DNA of 64,000 nt from Ceratopteris richardii. Its lineage: Eukaryota; Streptophyta; Polypodiopsida; Polypodiales; Pteridaceae. The stretch spans positions 88,735,632-88,799,631 of the forward strand of contig CM035407.1 of NCBI GenBank assembly GCA_020310875.1, given 5' to 3'. Below the pieces are notes generated by a model. That model ran no database searches and was not told the origin of the DNA. It worked only from the letters and a program-made list of their open reading frames with translations. Every line of letters begins with the position of its first letter. Position 1 is the first letter of the stretch. The translations under genes and the position numbers were made by a program. Shown piece after piece: positions 24,171 through 36,710 of the stretch.

Positions 24171-24996
24171 GCACATTGTTGTGCCAAAAAACTTGGGAGG
24201 TAATAAAATTCCATTGCTCCAAACTTCTCCTCTACAATGTGGTGTTATGAGATTCATCCACTGCTCCAAAACTTCTGCAACTTCTGACCTGTGTGCTATG
24301 AAGAGGACACAGCATCAATAGACCTCATATCTCAAGATCTTATGATGATTTGTCCAGGATCGGAAAAGAATATTTTCTTCGGAGACGGAACCCACAAGTA
24401 AATTATGATTGATTAGCCAAGAGAAAACTTTCTAACTGTACTTCAAAAGCCTGCAACCATGGATAGATGATTGCCAATCTCATGAAACCAGGATTGCCAA
24501 ATTTCTGTATAGAATCCTCTGATCACTTCCTCGTCAACATCATTAAAGACCTTCAATCAAATTAACAACACTCTGAGCACATATCCCTCTGTCATCAGAC
24601 ACGAGAGAGTGTAATTCCGATCTCCGTTGGAAGAACTTCCAGGGCAGTGCCTCCAATCTCGATCCTCAGATGACGAGCTCATATATGATGAAGAATCACA
24701 CTCAGAACTGCCCTCCAGCATTCCCGTTCGATTCTTCTTCTCCTCCTTCTTTTTGGCCTTCTATCCTTCCTGCTGATCCGCTTCCCATCTTCCACGCTGC
24801 CTTTGCCTTTCTCTTTTGTCTCCCTTCGAAGCCCGAAGAGAAGCCTCACTTTAATCTGGATTCGGCATGGAAGAGATTCCGCATCCAAAAAATCAGCATT
24901 AAGCGACTACTATCAAATACGACCACCTCAGCTGACACGTTTCGGAAGTGAGGGAATCAAGAGTGCGAATCATCCCCAGTGCCAATATCCTTTTAC

Positions 24997-25275
24997 CTGC
25001 CCATTACCTTTATCAGACTTATAAGACGAGGTGTCCTCACCCTTATCATTGATGTCAAGCTCATCGTCAACATCGTAGTCTGGGTCAACGGACTTCTTGA
25101 TAGCTTTCGTGCCTTTGTGCAACAGGGGTTTACAACCAGTTCTATTGCCGCCCATACACACAAAACGCCTCCAACCCATAGCAAAACCGAACCAAGCTCT
25201 TCCTTTTCGTTCTTTGGTGCCTCCCTTTTTCCTCTCGCTGAGTGTAGGTTCCAAATGCCATGTGGCCTTTCTCAC
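24997..25275 (-). pseudogene. Exon-like open segment in insertion M
   Basis: A minus frame of about 93 codons runs from an ATG at 25275. It has a basic start and a very acidic end (VDPDYDVDDELDINDKGEDT). At 24997 it meets a textbook donor, CAG followed by GTAAAA. Further minus-strand Ser/Asp-rich sequence lies at 24620-24720. It looks like a host gene exon, family unknown, bounded on the right by an AT repeat. Confidence 0.35.
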
Positions 25276-25278
25276 ATG

Positions 25279-25281
<3 letters not shown>

Positions 25282-25336
<55 letters not shown>
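25282..25336. repeat. (AT)n microsatellite
   Basis: Uninterrupted AT dinucleotides. The YIYIYI ORFs reported across it are low-complexity artefacts. Confidence 0.95.
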
Positions 25337-25337
<1 letters not shown>

Positions 25338-25663
25338 CTGCACATATAGATTTTGCACACCATATGCACACGTAGAAGTTCATGTCTCCACACATCTGTA
25401 CATATGCACATATATAAACTTACATTAAAACATATATAAGCAAACATATATGGACACATATGAACACCCATATACACACATTGGAATTTACATTAAACCG
25501 TGCACACACATGTATATGGTCGTAGAAGCTCAAGATACACACACTAAAGTAGGTTGTAGTGGCCACACGAACACGAACATAATGTTCACATGCACATACA
25601 CATTGATTCAAATTCACACACAATTGCTTACTCGCATATGAATATGAATTATATGCATATCTA

Positions 25664-25791
<128 letters not shown>

Positions 25792-26202
25792 CACAATAAA
25801 TTCGCATATATACAAATTCACACACAATGAATTACTCGCATGTATATCTACATACACAAACATGTCCACAAACATAAATTTATTTTTATAGTTGATGCAT
25901 ATATATATGCACATTCATAATCGGCATGAGTGCATATTAATGTTAATACTTCATGTAGGTTCACATGCTTTCAAACAAACAATCATATGGAAACATGACC
26001 GACTTATGTCATCAACCAATACAAATGCAAGTGAAATGTGTCAAGAAACACTATATCATCAGAAGCACTTCCATGCACATAAATTACCAAGACTCTTTGC
26101 ATCCATAAAATTCGATTCTCTCTCATCATCATTTGATACTCTTAATGTACATTTTCCATCCAATATTCAATTTTCGAGCTTTGACTTGAATTCATGACCA
26201 CA

Positions 26203-26316
26203 ATGTGCCCATAAAGGATAACATTGCTGGTATTTTCACAAAGGCTCTGCCTCGTGAGAACTTTGAAGCTTTCCACAAATATTTGGGCCTACTTCCTTTT
26301 GTGGATTGACCTCTTT
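26203..26316 (+). pseudogene. pol: Copia A2: end of RNase H
   Basis: Encodes VPIKDNIAGIFTKALPRENF then EAFHKYLGLLPFVD and a stop, the C-terminus shared with A5. The 3' LTR of A2 is missing; gypsy gag (G) starts right after. Confidence 0.85.
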
Positions 26317-27072
26317 CCACATATCCTCATTTTTTTGTAGGAAAGCATTTTTTAAGAGTTCCTCAAATTGGCTCCAAGTCTTAGGAATCCTTTGAGATTC
26401 CTTTCGGCTCATCCACCATTTATAAGCCTTAGGCCCAAGGGACAAGCTCGTCTCTAAGAATTGGTAGGATTCAAAGGGTGTTTTTCAATTGATGTAAATC
26501 TTGCCATTTTTCCAAAAGGTCAAGACTGCATCTTTATTTCAATCCTTTTCTTCCCTTGAAAACTAAAGTGCTTTCAAGTCTTTTGCAAATAAAAGACTTC
26601 TAGAGCTAAAGGAAGTAGTTTAAGGGTTTGCTATCAATTCCTTGGTTCTATTCTTAAAAGATACATTAGTTTTGATGGGTAAAGGAGCATTCGGTCTCTT
26701 ACTCATCATTGGGTTCCTTGGTTGGATGGACAAGGAACCCATTTGGGCAGGTATGGGTGAAGTTCAATAGAGGATATTTAAGATCTATTCCATCTTTCCT
26801 TTCAATTCGTGGACTAAAATGTGTAGGGTTCTCATCTCGGTTTGGACCTCGTTAACAACGAACATATCCACATGGGTATCATTCATCTTCTCATCCAACC
26901 CATTAAGTCCTTTATAAATGTTAACTTTGTGCCTTTCATGTTTTCCTACTTCAAGAAGACCTAAGGTATATTCTACCTCCATAACCTCTTCATGTGGTGC
27001 ATGATCTACTTCGTGTCTAGGTATGTCTAACAACATGTTGGTAGCATATGAATCCCCTTCCATTGCATACAT
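26317..27072 (-). pseudogene. gag: Gypsy remnant G: gag
   Basis: Minus frames 26785-27072 (N-terminal, with a coiled-coil-like HERHKVNIYKGLNGLDEKMN) and 26236-26445. The latter carries AYKWWMSRKESQRIPKTWSQ then FEELLKNAFL, the Retrotrans_gag signature. The middle (26446-26784) is frame-broken. No zinc knuckle or pol remains. Confidence 0.7.
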
Positions 27073-27894
27073 TGAAAATCAAATAAAATGAAAATGCCTT
27101 TCCTAAATTCAAAGAAAAAATAGATGGGAATAAAAACTCAATACTTTCGTGATATTCTTTGAAATTTCCTTCGACTTCTTGGTCAATTTGGGCCACCTTA
27201 GACACTTTTCTACTCTGCTCGTCCTTTCACAAACAACGTTGAAGTGTTTCAGACCTTCCCTCAGCCTCTAGTCTTCGAAATCTTTTCACTTTTTGTTGAG
27301 AAAAAGAGTAGGCACAAAGTGAATGGAAACCTTCGTAGAGACTCCTTTTGGAAGACTTATCTTCTTGGAAAAATCTTGAACAAAATCTTTGTTAGTGATT
27401 CAGGGTATGCTCTCCCTTTGCCCAAAAATTTGGGGAAGAATAGCTTGGCTATGATCTTCAAAGAGCTCTTCAAAACATCTTTCGATTCTCGGGTTTTGGG
27501 CTCCCAAGTATGCAAAGAAGTCCATGTGTCCTTCTAAGTGTCATTCATGTGGAAACTTTCCCAAGGCTCGTTACATGGCTTTTATTTCAATTGAAGCCTT
27601 CCCTTGACATACGAGTCAAGATGGCACTTGGGAGAAGCTTCTTCCAATTCTAAGGTTCTCATAACTTAGGATAATTATTCCTAAGGGTAAACATCCTTCC
27701 ATTCAGACTCCAATCAAATAAATTACCAAGGGTTAAAACCAAGAACTTGAGCTCCAACTTCAAGGGTCCAACCCATTTAAATAAACCAAGGGTTTCCAAA
27801 GATAAATGCCATTATTCAAGAGTCTAATCCAAGGGTTATTTAACATTTTCTTTCAAAAAAATTGTCTTTATATCCAATGGATGCACTTTCCAAT
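27073..27894. other. Unassigned sequence between remnants G and H
   Basis: May be the leader of gypsy G (minus) and part of its LTR. A 97-codon plus ORF at 27244-27537 has no motif I recognise. No primer site or LTR end could be placed. Confidence 0.3.
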
Positions 27895-29385
27895 CACGAT
27901 GGGCAGCCAATGCAATCAAAAATGGTAGCCATGCACAAAGTAGGTGTAAAAGTCTCCTCACAATCAATGCCATATTTTTGCACATAACATTTTGTAACTA
28001 GTCTAATGCTACAATTTGACTTTCTTCTAATCTTGTAAACCCACTTGGTACAAATGGCATTCCTAACTTTTGACAATTCACATAACTCCCAATTATGAAT
28101 TTTGTGAATAGAATCCAAATCTAATTGCATTGTGTGCATCCAATTTGAAGCATCACATGCACCTTCAAAAGTGAGTGGCTCTTCATTACATGTGGTTGCA
28201 ATAAGGGATACATCCAGAAATTCACTTTTATGCATGGCGAGAGCTTGATCTTGTCCTACCAAGCAAAGGAGCACTCAACTTAATACTATGTTTTTTGCAT
28301 CCATTTTGGCATAGATTGTGCATCCTTAATAGACATGCATTCATCATGCAATACATCACCAAAATGTACATCAAAGTACTGAATTTCAACCATATGTGGC
28401 TGTAAGCCATGTTTGGCAAGAATGTTTTAGCCGTATTTTGTTTTTAATTTATAACTTTTTGAACCTCATTTGGATGGCCTACATGGCTATTGTCAAGTGC
28501 ACCACTTTGAAACAAAGGCATGAGTGTATCAAACACATCTTATGAGCTAATTGTTGAATGAAGTTTACATTCAAGTAAAAGAAAAGTGAAATTTTTAGAA
28601 AATACCACATCTTTACTTACAATAATTTTATCAATCAATGGGTGGTATAAGTAATAACCTTTACTCTAACTAGTATATCTAACAAATATATATTTCTTTT
28701 CCTTATCATCAAGTTTTTTATGTTGATGTGATGGCACAAGAGCATAGCAAAAAAAAACAAACATGGGCATATGAATAACCATTGGCTTCCATTCATTCCA
28801 AGCCTCATAAGGTGTAATGATTCTCAATGCTTTTGTAGGATAGTGATTTAATACATAGTTTGGACACGTGATGGCTTCCATCCAAAACTTATTTTGATGA
28901 TGCTTTCCTTCTGCCATTTCAAGAAGTGTTATAGTCTTGCATGCCGCAACACCATTTTGTTGAGTTGTATATGACAATGTACATTTCTGTGCAATACCTC
29001 TTTCAAAAAGAAAAACACTAAATTCATGTGACGTGTATTCACCAACACGATCTATGCAAGATTCAAAAGCTTATTTCCACAAAAATTTTCAGCCATAGCT
29101 AAAATATTTTAAAGCAAGACTATATGTCATTCTTTGCTTTCATAGGATACAACCAAGTATGGCATGTTGCATCATCAATTAAGGTAACAAAGTATGAATT
29201 TTTGCCAAAAGATGGAGCCTTCACTGGACCACATGCATCATTATGAACAAGTTGCAACTTTTGTGTAGCATTTGAAGCACCATCTTTGGGAAAAGGAGCA
29301 CAATGCATTTTTCCCAAGTATACAATCTTCCCATGCATGCTTATCAATGGAGTCAAATGTTGGCAAATTAAAATAGATAATTGCG
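27895..29385 (-). pseudogene. pol: Copia remnant H: GAG-pre-integrase, integrase, RT start
   Basis: Minus-strand order is GAG-pre-integrase (GKIVYLGKMHCAPFPKDGAS, 29120-29356), integrase (TTQQNGVAACKTITLLEMAE, NHYPTKALRIITPYEAWNEW, 28666-28977) and RT start (KWVYKIRRKSN, GIDCEETFTP, 27894-28274). It is related to but diverged from the A family. Truncated at both ends, no LTR. Confidence 0.8.
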
Positions 29386-30700
29386 CAACTTATTCTCATT
29401 TAACATGGACCTTGATGCTTCCACAATGGTCCTATTTCTCATTTATGCTACCCCATCCTACCCACATGTATCTAGTAGTTTTCTCTCCTTTGAATCCCTT
29501 TTCTTGCAAGTAAGAATTAAACTCATGGGATAAATATTCTCCCCCTCTATCAAACCTTACTCTTTTTATACTTTTACTTGTTTGGTTTTCTACTAGTCTT
29601 GGGTACTTCTTGAAACATGTAAACACTTCGTCTTTATGATTCATGAAATAAACAATGGTTCATCTGCTACAATTAGCAATGAAAGACACATAATACCTTC
29701 ATCTTGAGATAGATGGCTCCTCATTGGTCCCCAAACATCAATGTTGACATGCTCCAAATGTTTCCATGTATGCAACCCTTTGTTGTTAATGGTTTTTTGT
29801 GATATATTCTTTATTGACCCGTACTACATCTGCAAATCATATGTTTCTTTGAAATGTTAGGTGGTTCAAGTATACTTTGATCTCCACTAACTCTAGAAGT
29901 GTTGTTGTATCTCCCTCTTGGAGCTCCATATCCTGCTTCATTATATCCTCTTCCTCTCTGGTTTCTTGGGTTCTTGAAGCAATTCTAAGTGATGTGGTTG
30001 GTTAGTCCACATATGGCGCAAGGTGAAGATCTATTAGACCTCGCCTGCATTTTCTACCACCTTTACCTCATCCTCTTGAACTCTTACCTCTATCTCCAAA
30101 GTTAGCTTGGGAGGTACTTGCTTCCTCATCATATTTCTTGCCTTTTTCTTTGAAATCTCTATGTATACTTTTATTCTTGTAAAAGGGTAGAGTATTGATT
30201 ACCTTTTTTTGTCTCACCATTCTTCATAAGCTTGTCTTCATGAGTGAATAGTTTTCCCATGAGTGTGTTGAAGTATGGAACTTGCATGTCCATGTGCAAG
30301 TCCATGGCATTGGTGAATGCTTCCCAGTTTTCATCTACTTTGAATCCATTGATGACTTGTCAAAAAATTCATTTCTCATCTATGACCTCTCCAATGATTC
30401 CTAATTGATAAAAAATATCCTTCATCTTTATGACAAAGTTTGTGAAAGTTCTCTTAGGTTGCTTCTTGAGAGATGTGTAACTCCATCCATAGTTGGTTCT
30501 TCTTGGCTTTGGTTCTAAAAGAGAAGAATGCTTCCAAAGCATTGCAAATCCCTTCTGATGTCTTAAAACACCTAATGTGTGGAGGTAAGAAATTAGAAAT
30601 AGATTTTAGAATTTATAATAATTCCAAAGCATCCTTTGAACACCATGTGTTCAAACTTCCTGGATACTCTTCTGTTGATTGTCCTTTGGTCCTTAATAGA
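29386..30700 (-). pseudogene. Copia remnant I: gag, zinc knuckle, integrase (F-like)
   Basis: On the minus strand, gag sequence (about 30050-30700) precedes a CCHC-like region near 29960-30020 and an integrase core. The 29432-29644 frame has MNHKDEVFTCFKKYPRLVEN, very close to F at 14740. It joins remnant H near 29386 without an LTR and is cut on the right by the LTR of J. Confidence 0.7.
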
Positions 30701-31051
30701 TGTTGAGATACAAATCTCAACATATCAGTTTTTCATCTCTTTGACATGTAGTGGTTATGCTGACATATATCAAGGACACATTTTAGTGCATTGTACCCAT
30801 TTATCTACCAAGAGTGATGGGACATTTGTTTTCTTGCCAACTCAATCATTTGTAGACATTAGAGTTTTCTTTATGTATTTTTCTTTATATATTGGACATG
30901 TTGTATTGTTGTAGTAGGTCATTCTTGCAAATTCTATTTATGTAATAGAAGAAGCAGAAGATCATTCTTGCTTGCCTCAATCTATTTGTGCTCTTTTCTT
31001 TGTGTGTAAGAGTGTGTGAGAGCTCTCTTGCTTATCTTCTTTCTCTTGACA
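30701..31051 (+). repeat. 5' LTR of copia J
   Basis: 351 bp from TGTTGAGATACAAATCTCAA to CTCTTGACA, immediately followed by a primer-binding site. It interrupts the gag of remnant I. The first 20 bases contain a short inverted repeat (TTGAGATACAAATCTCAA), typical of LTR ends. Confidence 0.75.
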
Positions 31052-31063
31052 TGGTATCAAAGC
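31052..31063 (+). promoter_or_regulatory. Primer-binding site of copia J
   Basis: TGGTATCAAAGC, the initiator-Met type with one change, directly after the LTR. Confidence 0.85.
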
Positions 31064-31082
31064 TAGTGTGGCTATAGCTCAT

Positions 31083-31228
31083 GGAGAAGGCAGATAGTGA
31101 AGAGTACCTGACAAGGCATGGAGAACACATGCTTCAAAAATGATCTCATAGTGCTCGAGAAGGCATACAGTGAAGAGTACGTGACAAGGCATGGAGAACA
31201 CGTGCTTCAAAAATGATCTCATAGTGCT
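31083..31228 (+). repeat. Tandem duplication of about 74 bp in the leader of J
   Basis: GAGAAGGCAGATAGTGAAG at 31083 recurs as GAGAAGGCATACAGTGAAG at 31157; the two units differ at only a few positions. Confidence 0.9.
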
Positions 31229-31298
31229 ACAAAATTTGTGTGAAGGTAGAAGGCATAAAATTATTTTTGTGAGAATACCCTTTAGGGACACTCCTTTT

Positions 31299-31593
31299 TG
31301 AAGTATTTCGATGCCGACGCACCACACTGCACTTTCCTTATCGAGAGCTCCACAACGATATGCTCGGAGTAGAAACCAAGCTCCTAAGGCCGCACACAGT
31401 ACTTTGCACAAATGCTGTAGAAAACACAAAAACAGAGTACACAAGGAGCACGAAGTCAGACTTCTTAGGTCTTACAAATGCAGTCGAACTTATAGTATGT
31501 GACTGACCATGCCACTATATGTTTTATTAAAGAACATATACAAAGAAGTGCCCGGTGGCCATTTGGCCTTTCACATGGACACTAATGGTAACA
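31299..31593 (-). repeat. 3' LTR of copia B
   Basis: TGAAGTATTT to GGTAACA. About 32 of 295 positions differ from the partner LTR by eye, so the insertion is old. Confidence 0.95.
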
Positions 31594-31605
31594 ATCTCCC
31601 ACTAA
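31594..31605 (-). promoter_or_regulatory. Polypurine tract of copia B
   Basis: On the minus strand, TTAGTGGGAGAT precedes the LTR start. Confidence 0.75.
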
Positions 31606-31740
31606 AGGCCAATATGGCCAAAGTAACTATGGGAGAAAAATAAAGAATGATAAAGAATACTTGAGTGTAAGAATGCAAACTATAACTCCCACCTGATGGG
31701 CATGTTACACAATATACAAGTGACTGTGTAAGATCATGAA

Positions 31741-33468
31741 TCAAGTAACCCCCATCAAGTGACAACAGTGTCGAAAGCTATCATGTGGTAGAGCTTTAGT
31801 CAAAGCATCTGTAGCATTATCTCGAGTGTGAACCTTCTCAAGAATAATGAGCTCAGTAGCTAAGCAATCTCTAATGAAGTGATACATGACCTCAATGTGC
31901 TTGGTCTTTGCATGATAGACCGGATTCTTAGCCAAAGCGATGGCACTCTGACTATCCATGAGCAAACAAGGTACATGCTGAGGTAAACCCATATCACAAG
32001 CAAGACGAGAAAGCCACAATGCTTCCTTACATGCCTCACTTGCTGCAAGATACTCTGCTTCTGTGGTGGAAACAATTGTACATTCTTGAAGACGAGATCT
32101 CCAAGAGATAGCACCTCCAACAAAATGAAAAATGTACCCTGATGTAGACTTACGATTGTCTACACAACTAGCATAGTCATAATCTGTGTAACCAATAATG
32201 GATGCTTTTCCTCTACCTAAGCATAGACACTTGTCATTAGTGCCACTCAGATATCTTAGAATCATATTGAATGCTTCCCAATGTTTCTTGCCAGGATTAG
32301 ACATATATCTACTCACAACTCCCACTGCAAATGCAATGTCTGGTCTCGTAGCTACCATAGCGTACATGAGACTACCAACAACAGACTGATAGGGAATTTT
32401 GGTCATGAATTCCTTTTCCTCATCTGATTTGGGGCAATCATCCTTGCTCAATTTCACATATGTGGGTAAAGGTGTAGTCAATGCCTTTCCACCCTGCATA
32501 TTGAACTTGTGAAGTACTTTGGATATGTACTCACTTTGAGACAAGTATATCTATTTTTTGCTACTATCACGAGTAATGCACATGCCAAGAATATGTTTGG
32601 CATCCCCCAAATCCTTCATATCAAATGTTTGACTCAACTTCTTTTTGGGAACTGACAAATCATAAGAGGACTTCCCAGCAATCGACATATCATCAACATA
32701 AAGTATCAAGCATATCAAGCTGCCATCTGAGCATCTCTTTGTGTAGAGACAATGATCATCATTGCTTTGAGAATAGCCTTGAGACTTCATAAAAGCATCA
32801 AACTTTCGGTACCATTGTCTAGGGGACTGTTTAAGTCCATACAAGCTCTTCTTAAGCTTACAAACTAGACTTTTCTTGCCAGGAACTACATAACCCTCTG
32901 GTTGTTCCATATAGATCTCATCTGTAAGATCTCCATGCAAGAAAGCAGTTTTCACATCCATTTGGACTAGCTCTAAGTCATGCATTGCAACGAATCCAAG
33001 CAACATGCACAGGGTAGTCATCTTGACCACTGGAGAGGAGATTTCCTCGAAATCAACACCATGTTGTTGCTTAAAACCCTTTGCAACAAGTCGTGCTTTA
33101 TACTTTGGAGAAGCACTATTTGATGTGAATTTTAGTTTATATACCCATTTACATGGTAAAGCTTTCCTACCCTTTGGCAAAGGTACCAAATTCCAAGTAC
33201 CGTTCTTGTGAATAGAATCCAACTCATTCTTCGTGGCACGCTCCCACTTGACATGATCCTCTGTCTGCATAGCCTCTTTGTAGCAAGAAGGCTCACTGAC
33301 ATCTGTTAGCATAAAAAAATCTAAACCTGAAACATATCTATTAGACTCATTGAAAATGACATCACTACTTCTGATCACTGATTGTGTTTTAGGATCCCAT
33401 AAATGATATCCAAATTTTCCTTCTCCACCATATCCAAGAAAAATGCATTTCTTTGACTTATGGTCCAA
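31741..33468 (-). pseudogene. pol: Copia B: reverse transcriptase and RNase H
   Basis: One frame with a single stop (at 32551-32553). RT motifs: KWVYKLKFTSNSASPKYKAR, MDVKTAFLHGDLTDEIYMEQ, KSLYGLKQSPRQWYRKFD and the catalytic YVDDMSIAG near 32690. RNase H motifs: RPDIAFAVGVVSRYM, KSTSGYIFHFVGGAISW, STTEAEYLAASEA and KHIEVMYHFIRD, ending near 31741. The N-terminal 60 residues are the integrase-tail KCIFLGYGGEGKFGYHLWD linker. It is nearly intact, one codon from a full frame. Confidence 0.92.
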
Positions 33469-33620
33469 CTTTTGTCTAAGGTTCTTGGGTATATGAACAT
33501 ATGCTTCACACCCAAAAACTCAAAGATAATCATAATATGGTGGCTTCCCTATCCATAACTCTTGTGCCACTTTCAGACCTTTGGTAGTACTAGGTGAAAG
33601 ATTAATCACATGAACTGCAG

Positions 33621-33998
33621 TCAATACTGCTTCTGCCCAAAAGCCTTGTGAGAGTTTTGCATGATGCAACATAGAGGATCTTGAATAGTTCTATTCGTTC
33701 TCTCAGCTACACCATTTTGTACTGGGGTATAAGGAGTTGTAAACTCTCTACGAATCCCTCTAGACTGATAGAAAAGGCTGAATTCATATGAGGTATACTC
33801 ACCCCCATTATCTGAACGTAAACCCTTAATCTTAGTTCCTTTTTCAGTCTCAACTGACGCAAGCCATTTTTTGAAAGTAGGGAATACCTCATCCTTTGAT
33901 TTGATAGGATATACCCAAACGTTTCTAGTAGCATCATCTATGAAAGTGATAAAGTAAAGAGAACCACCTAAGGACCTAGTCGGCATAGGACCACACAC
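33621..33998 (-). pseudogene. pol: Copia B: integrase core
   Basis: Encodes GGSLYFITFIDDATRNVWVY, LRSDNGGEYTSYEF and TPVQNGVAERTNRTIQ, with the usual D, D, E pattern. It is in a different frame from the flanking GAG-pre-integrase and RT frames, which are in phase with each other, so two compensating indels bracket it. Confidence 0.9.
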
Positions 33999-34719
33999 AT
34001 CTGTATGAACGGCTGAATTGAAGATTCAATGTGTGTTCTATGCACATTTTTGTTTGTTTTCCATATTGACAATGCTCACAAAATGAAAAATCAGAGAAAG
34101 ATAGCACAAGTAAGTAGCCAGAACGAGAAAGATTTTCCATTGCACAACGAGATATATGGCCCAAATGACCATGCCAAATACAAGCCATAGGCTGTTCAAT
34201 AACAACTAACAAGTGTTCTTTCTGTGATACAAATAAAGGATAAAGTGAGCCAACATTGCTTCCTTTTGCAATAACCATATTGCCCTTTGATATATGAAAG
34301 GACTAAGCATAGAAGACTACCTTGTAACCAAGGTCATCAAGTTGACCAACTGACATCAAACTGCGTGATAACTGAGGTACATGGCATACATTATGCATAG
34401 TAAATTTTGAACCATCAATGAACTGCACAACCACATCTCCAATCCCCACAACATCATACTGGTAAGAGTCACCAAGTCTCATGGTACCAAGAGACTTTGC
34501 TGCATAATTAGAGAATCATTCTCTATGTGGTGTCACATGGAAAGAAGCACCAAAATCTAGCAGCTAGGTGTGGGAAAGAGAATCAGCCATAAGAGCCTCA
34601 GTTGGTACAATTTTATCAAGTGTCAACACATCAACATCATCAGAAATAGCATTAATTTCTTCAATCTTCATGATCGATGTAGATGGTGCAGGTAACTGTT
34701 TAACATGCCCATCAAAATT
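33976..34719 (-). pseudogene. pol: Copia B: protease and GAG-pre-integrase region
   Basis: The 33976-34278 frame has ACIWHGHLGHISRCAMENLS and CEHCQYGKQTK (HHCC zinc-binding N-terminus of integrase). Further right, protease-side sequence (DSGAS-like near 34550, LMSVGQLDDLGYK near 34330) is interrupted by a few stops. Confidence 0.8.
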
Positions 34720-35326
34720 CTATACTTTACCTTTAGCATTCTTTAAGGCATAAGAGTCTTTCTTCATGTGTCCTTTCTTATGAAAATAATGGCATTCGAT
34801 ATCCCTCTTCCTTGATTTACTTCTACTCTTATTCCATTGACCATTCTTTTCCTTGTTCTTGCTCCTGCCATGTTGTTGATTCTTTCCTTGGTAAGAATCA
34901 CGAACATTATATGGATCTCCACTCTGAGTGCCAACCATAGATTTTCTGCGATTCTCCTCACTCAAGAGTGCTCCACATATGTCATCATAAACGAGTTTAC
35001 CACCAGGTGCACTATTGCTAGTAGCTGTGCAAAGCATATCCCATGATGATGGCAAGGTGCATAACAACAATATTGCTTTCATTTCATTATCCATATCCAT
35101 TTTTTGAGCCTGTAACTGAGAGAATATAGTATCAAACTCATTTACATGAGCAGCAACACTATCTGTGTCCTTCATACGAAGGTCATATAATTTTCTCATT
35201 AGATACACTTTATTTGATGCAGTCTCTTTTTCATATGTATTGCATAACTTCTTCCAAAGCACCTCTGCACTTTCACAGTCTAATACTATAAAGTAAACAT
35301 GATCTGCCAGGTGCAAGCGAATGGTA
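34720..35326 (-). pseudogene. gag: Copia B: Gag, C-terminal part with zinc knuckle
   Basis: Open frame with VLDCESAEVLWKKLCNTYEK, VNEFDTIFSQLQAQKMDMDN, a Lys/Arg-rich segment and CHYFHKKGHMKKDSY, a knuckle lacking the second and fourth Cys. The frame is cut at 35326 by copia A3. The missing N-terminal codons lie at 54334-54513 and rejoin in phase across one copy of TGGTA. Confidence 0.9.
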
Positions 35327-35556
35327 TGTTGATATATTTGGGTAGTGATGTGTGTGAACACTCTAGGACAGTCGGGGCACTTTTTTCCCTCTTCAGGAGG
35401 TTTTTTTCCCCCGGCTTGTATATGCGCCTATTGCCCTAATGGTCTACTTATCTTTGTACATTCTCTAGTAATACATTCAGTATTGTGTGTTGTGCTCCAA
35501 GCTTCTTCTTCTTCCTTGTGTTGTTTGCGTGCTTCTGCAGACGTCTAACTCCAACA
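35327..35556 (+). repeat. 5' LTR of copia A3
   Basis: 230 bp, TGTTGATATATT to CTCCAACA. About 18-20 positions differ from the 3' LTR by eye. It is the best reference for the A-family LTR in this window. Confidence 0.95.
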
Positions 35557-35558
35557 AT

Positions 35559-35570
35559 TGGTATTAGAGT
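35559..35570 (+). promoter_or_regulatory. Primer-binding site of copia A3
   Basis: TGGTATTAGAGT, initiator-Met type with changes, two bases after the LTR. Confidence 0.8.
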
Positions 35571-35911
35571 AGGTCGTCGCTTCATCTAGGTCGCTGTTGA
35601 CACTCCTCCTGTTGTCGTCTCAGAATCGCACGATTTTTGGTGAGCATACTCAGCGTGTTTTCGAGATCAAAACAACTTTACTTTGTGGTACCGAAATCAC
35701 GATCTGAGCTTGTTTCGGCCTCCGAACACACTACCATAGTGCTTGTGCAGGTTATTTCATCTTTTTGTGCCAAAGGTATATACCAATTTCTGTTCACAAT
35801 TATAAGCGTCTGGAAGTCTGCTACAGGTCTAATGGAATTTGTCTGGGCATTTCTGTTCAACTTTTTGAGATACATTCAATTTTCTGCATCAAGGTATTTT
35901 AGTCACCAGCC

Positions 35912-36700
35912 ATGGCTGAAAGTAGTGATGTATTCCATATGTTGGTTGTTGAGGATAAGTTGGATGATACCAACTACCCATTATGGGCTTATATGATGTG
36001 ACATGTGTTGGTTGCAAAAGGACTGTGGAACATTGTGCAGGGTGTCGAAAAACATCCTATCACACTTGCACTGTTACAACTATAGGTACTGAAGCTAATG
36101 CAGAAGGTGTTGAAGATGTTGATATTCTGCATATTCCTGTTCGTGTTGCGGTTTCTACTGCACCTACTGTAGAGTAGATTTGCTGGGATGGCAGAGATGC
36201 CCAGGCACATGCATTGATAGCTTTTTCTGTCAAACGTGCCATTATTCCTCACATTCGCTCTTGCAGAATAGCTAAGAATGCTTGGGATACACTTACCACA
36301 TTGTACCAAGCTAGGAATGAGGCTCGTGTTGTTTACCTCAAAAAATAGTTGGAGAGTGAGCACATGAATGAAGGTGATTCTATGGATAGTTTCCTAACGA
36401 AATCAAAGACTTGAAGGAACAGTTGATTTTTGCTGATGAGGTTATACCAGATAGCTCACTTCTATAGATCGTTCTGAATGCTCTTCCTGATTCATATCAG
36501 AGTTTTATTTCTACTCTTCACTTGATGATGAAAGGCAATCCAAATGCCTTATCATTTGAGGAGTTAGTCTCTGTTCTGTTGCAGGAAGATCAGACCAAGC
36601 AGAACAGGTCCATTATGCGAGTTGCAGATTAAGCTTTCCTGGCTAGTCAGACGAGCAAAGGAAAATAGAGCTCTTCAACTAGTAAGCAGAAATCTGCTAA
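35912..36700 (+). pseudogene. gag: Copia A3: Gag
   Basis: Starts MAESSDVFHMLVVEDKLDDT then NYPLWAYMM with a stop directly after. Collinear with A2 and A4: RNARNAWDTLTTLY-type and SEHMNEGDSMDS segments, then LSFEELVSVLLQEDQ near 36550. Stops at 36000, 36176, 36347 and elsewhere. Confidence 0.85.
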
Positions 36701-36710
36701 TTCTGCATAT

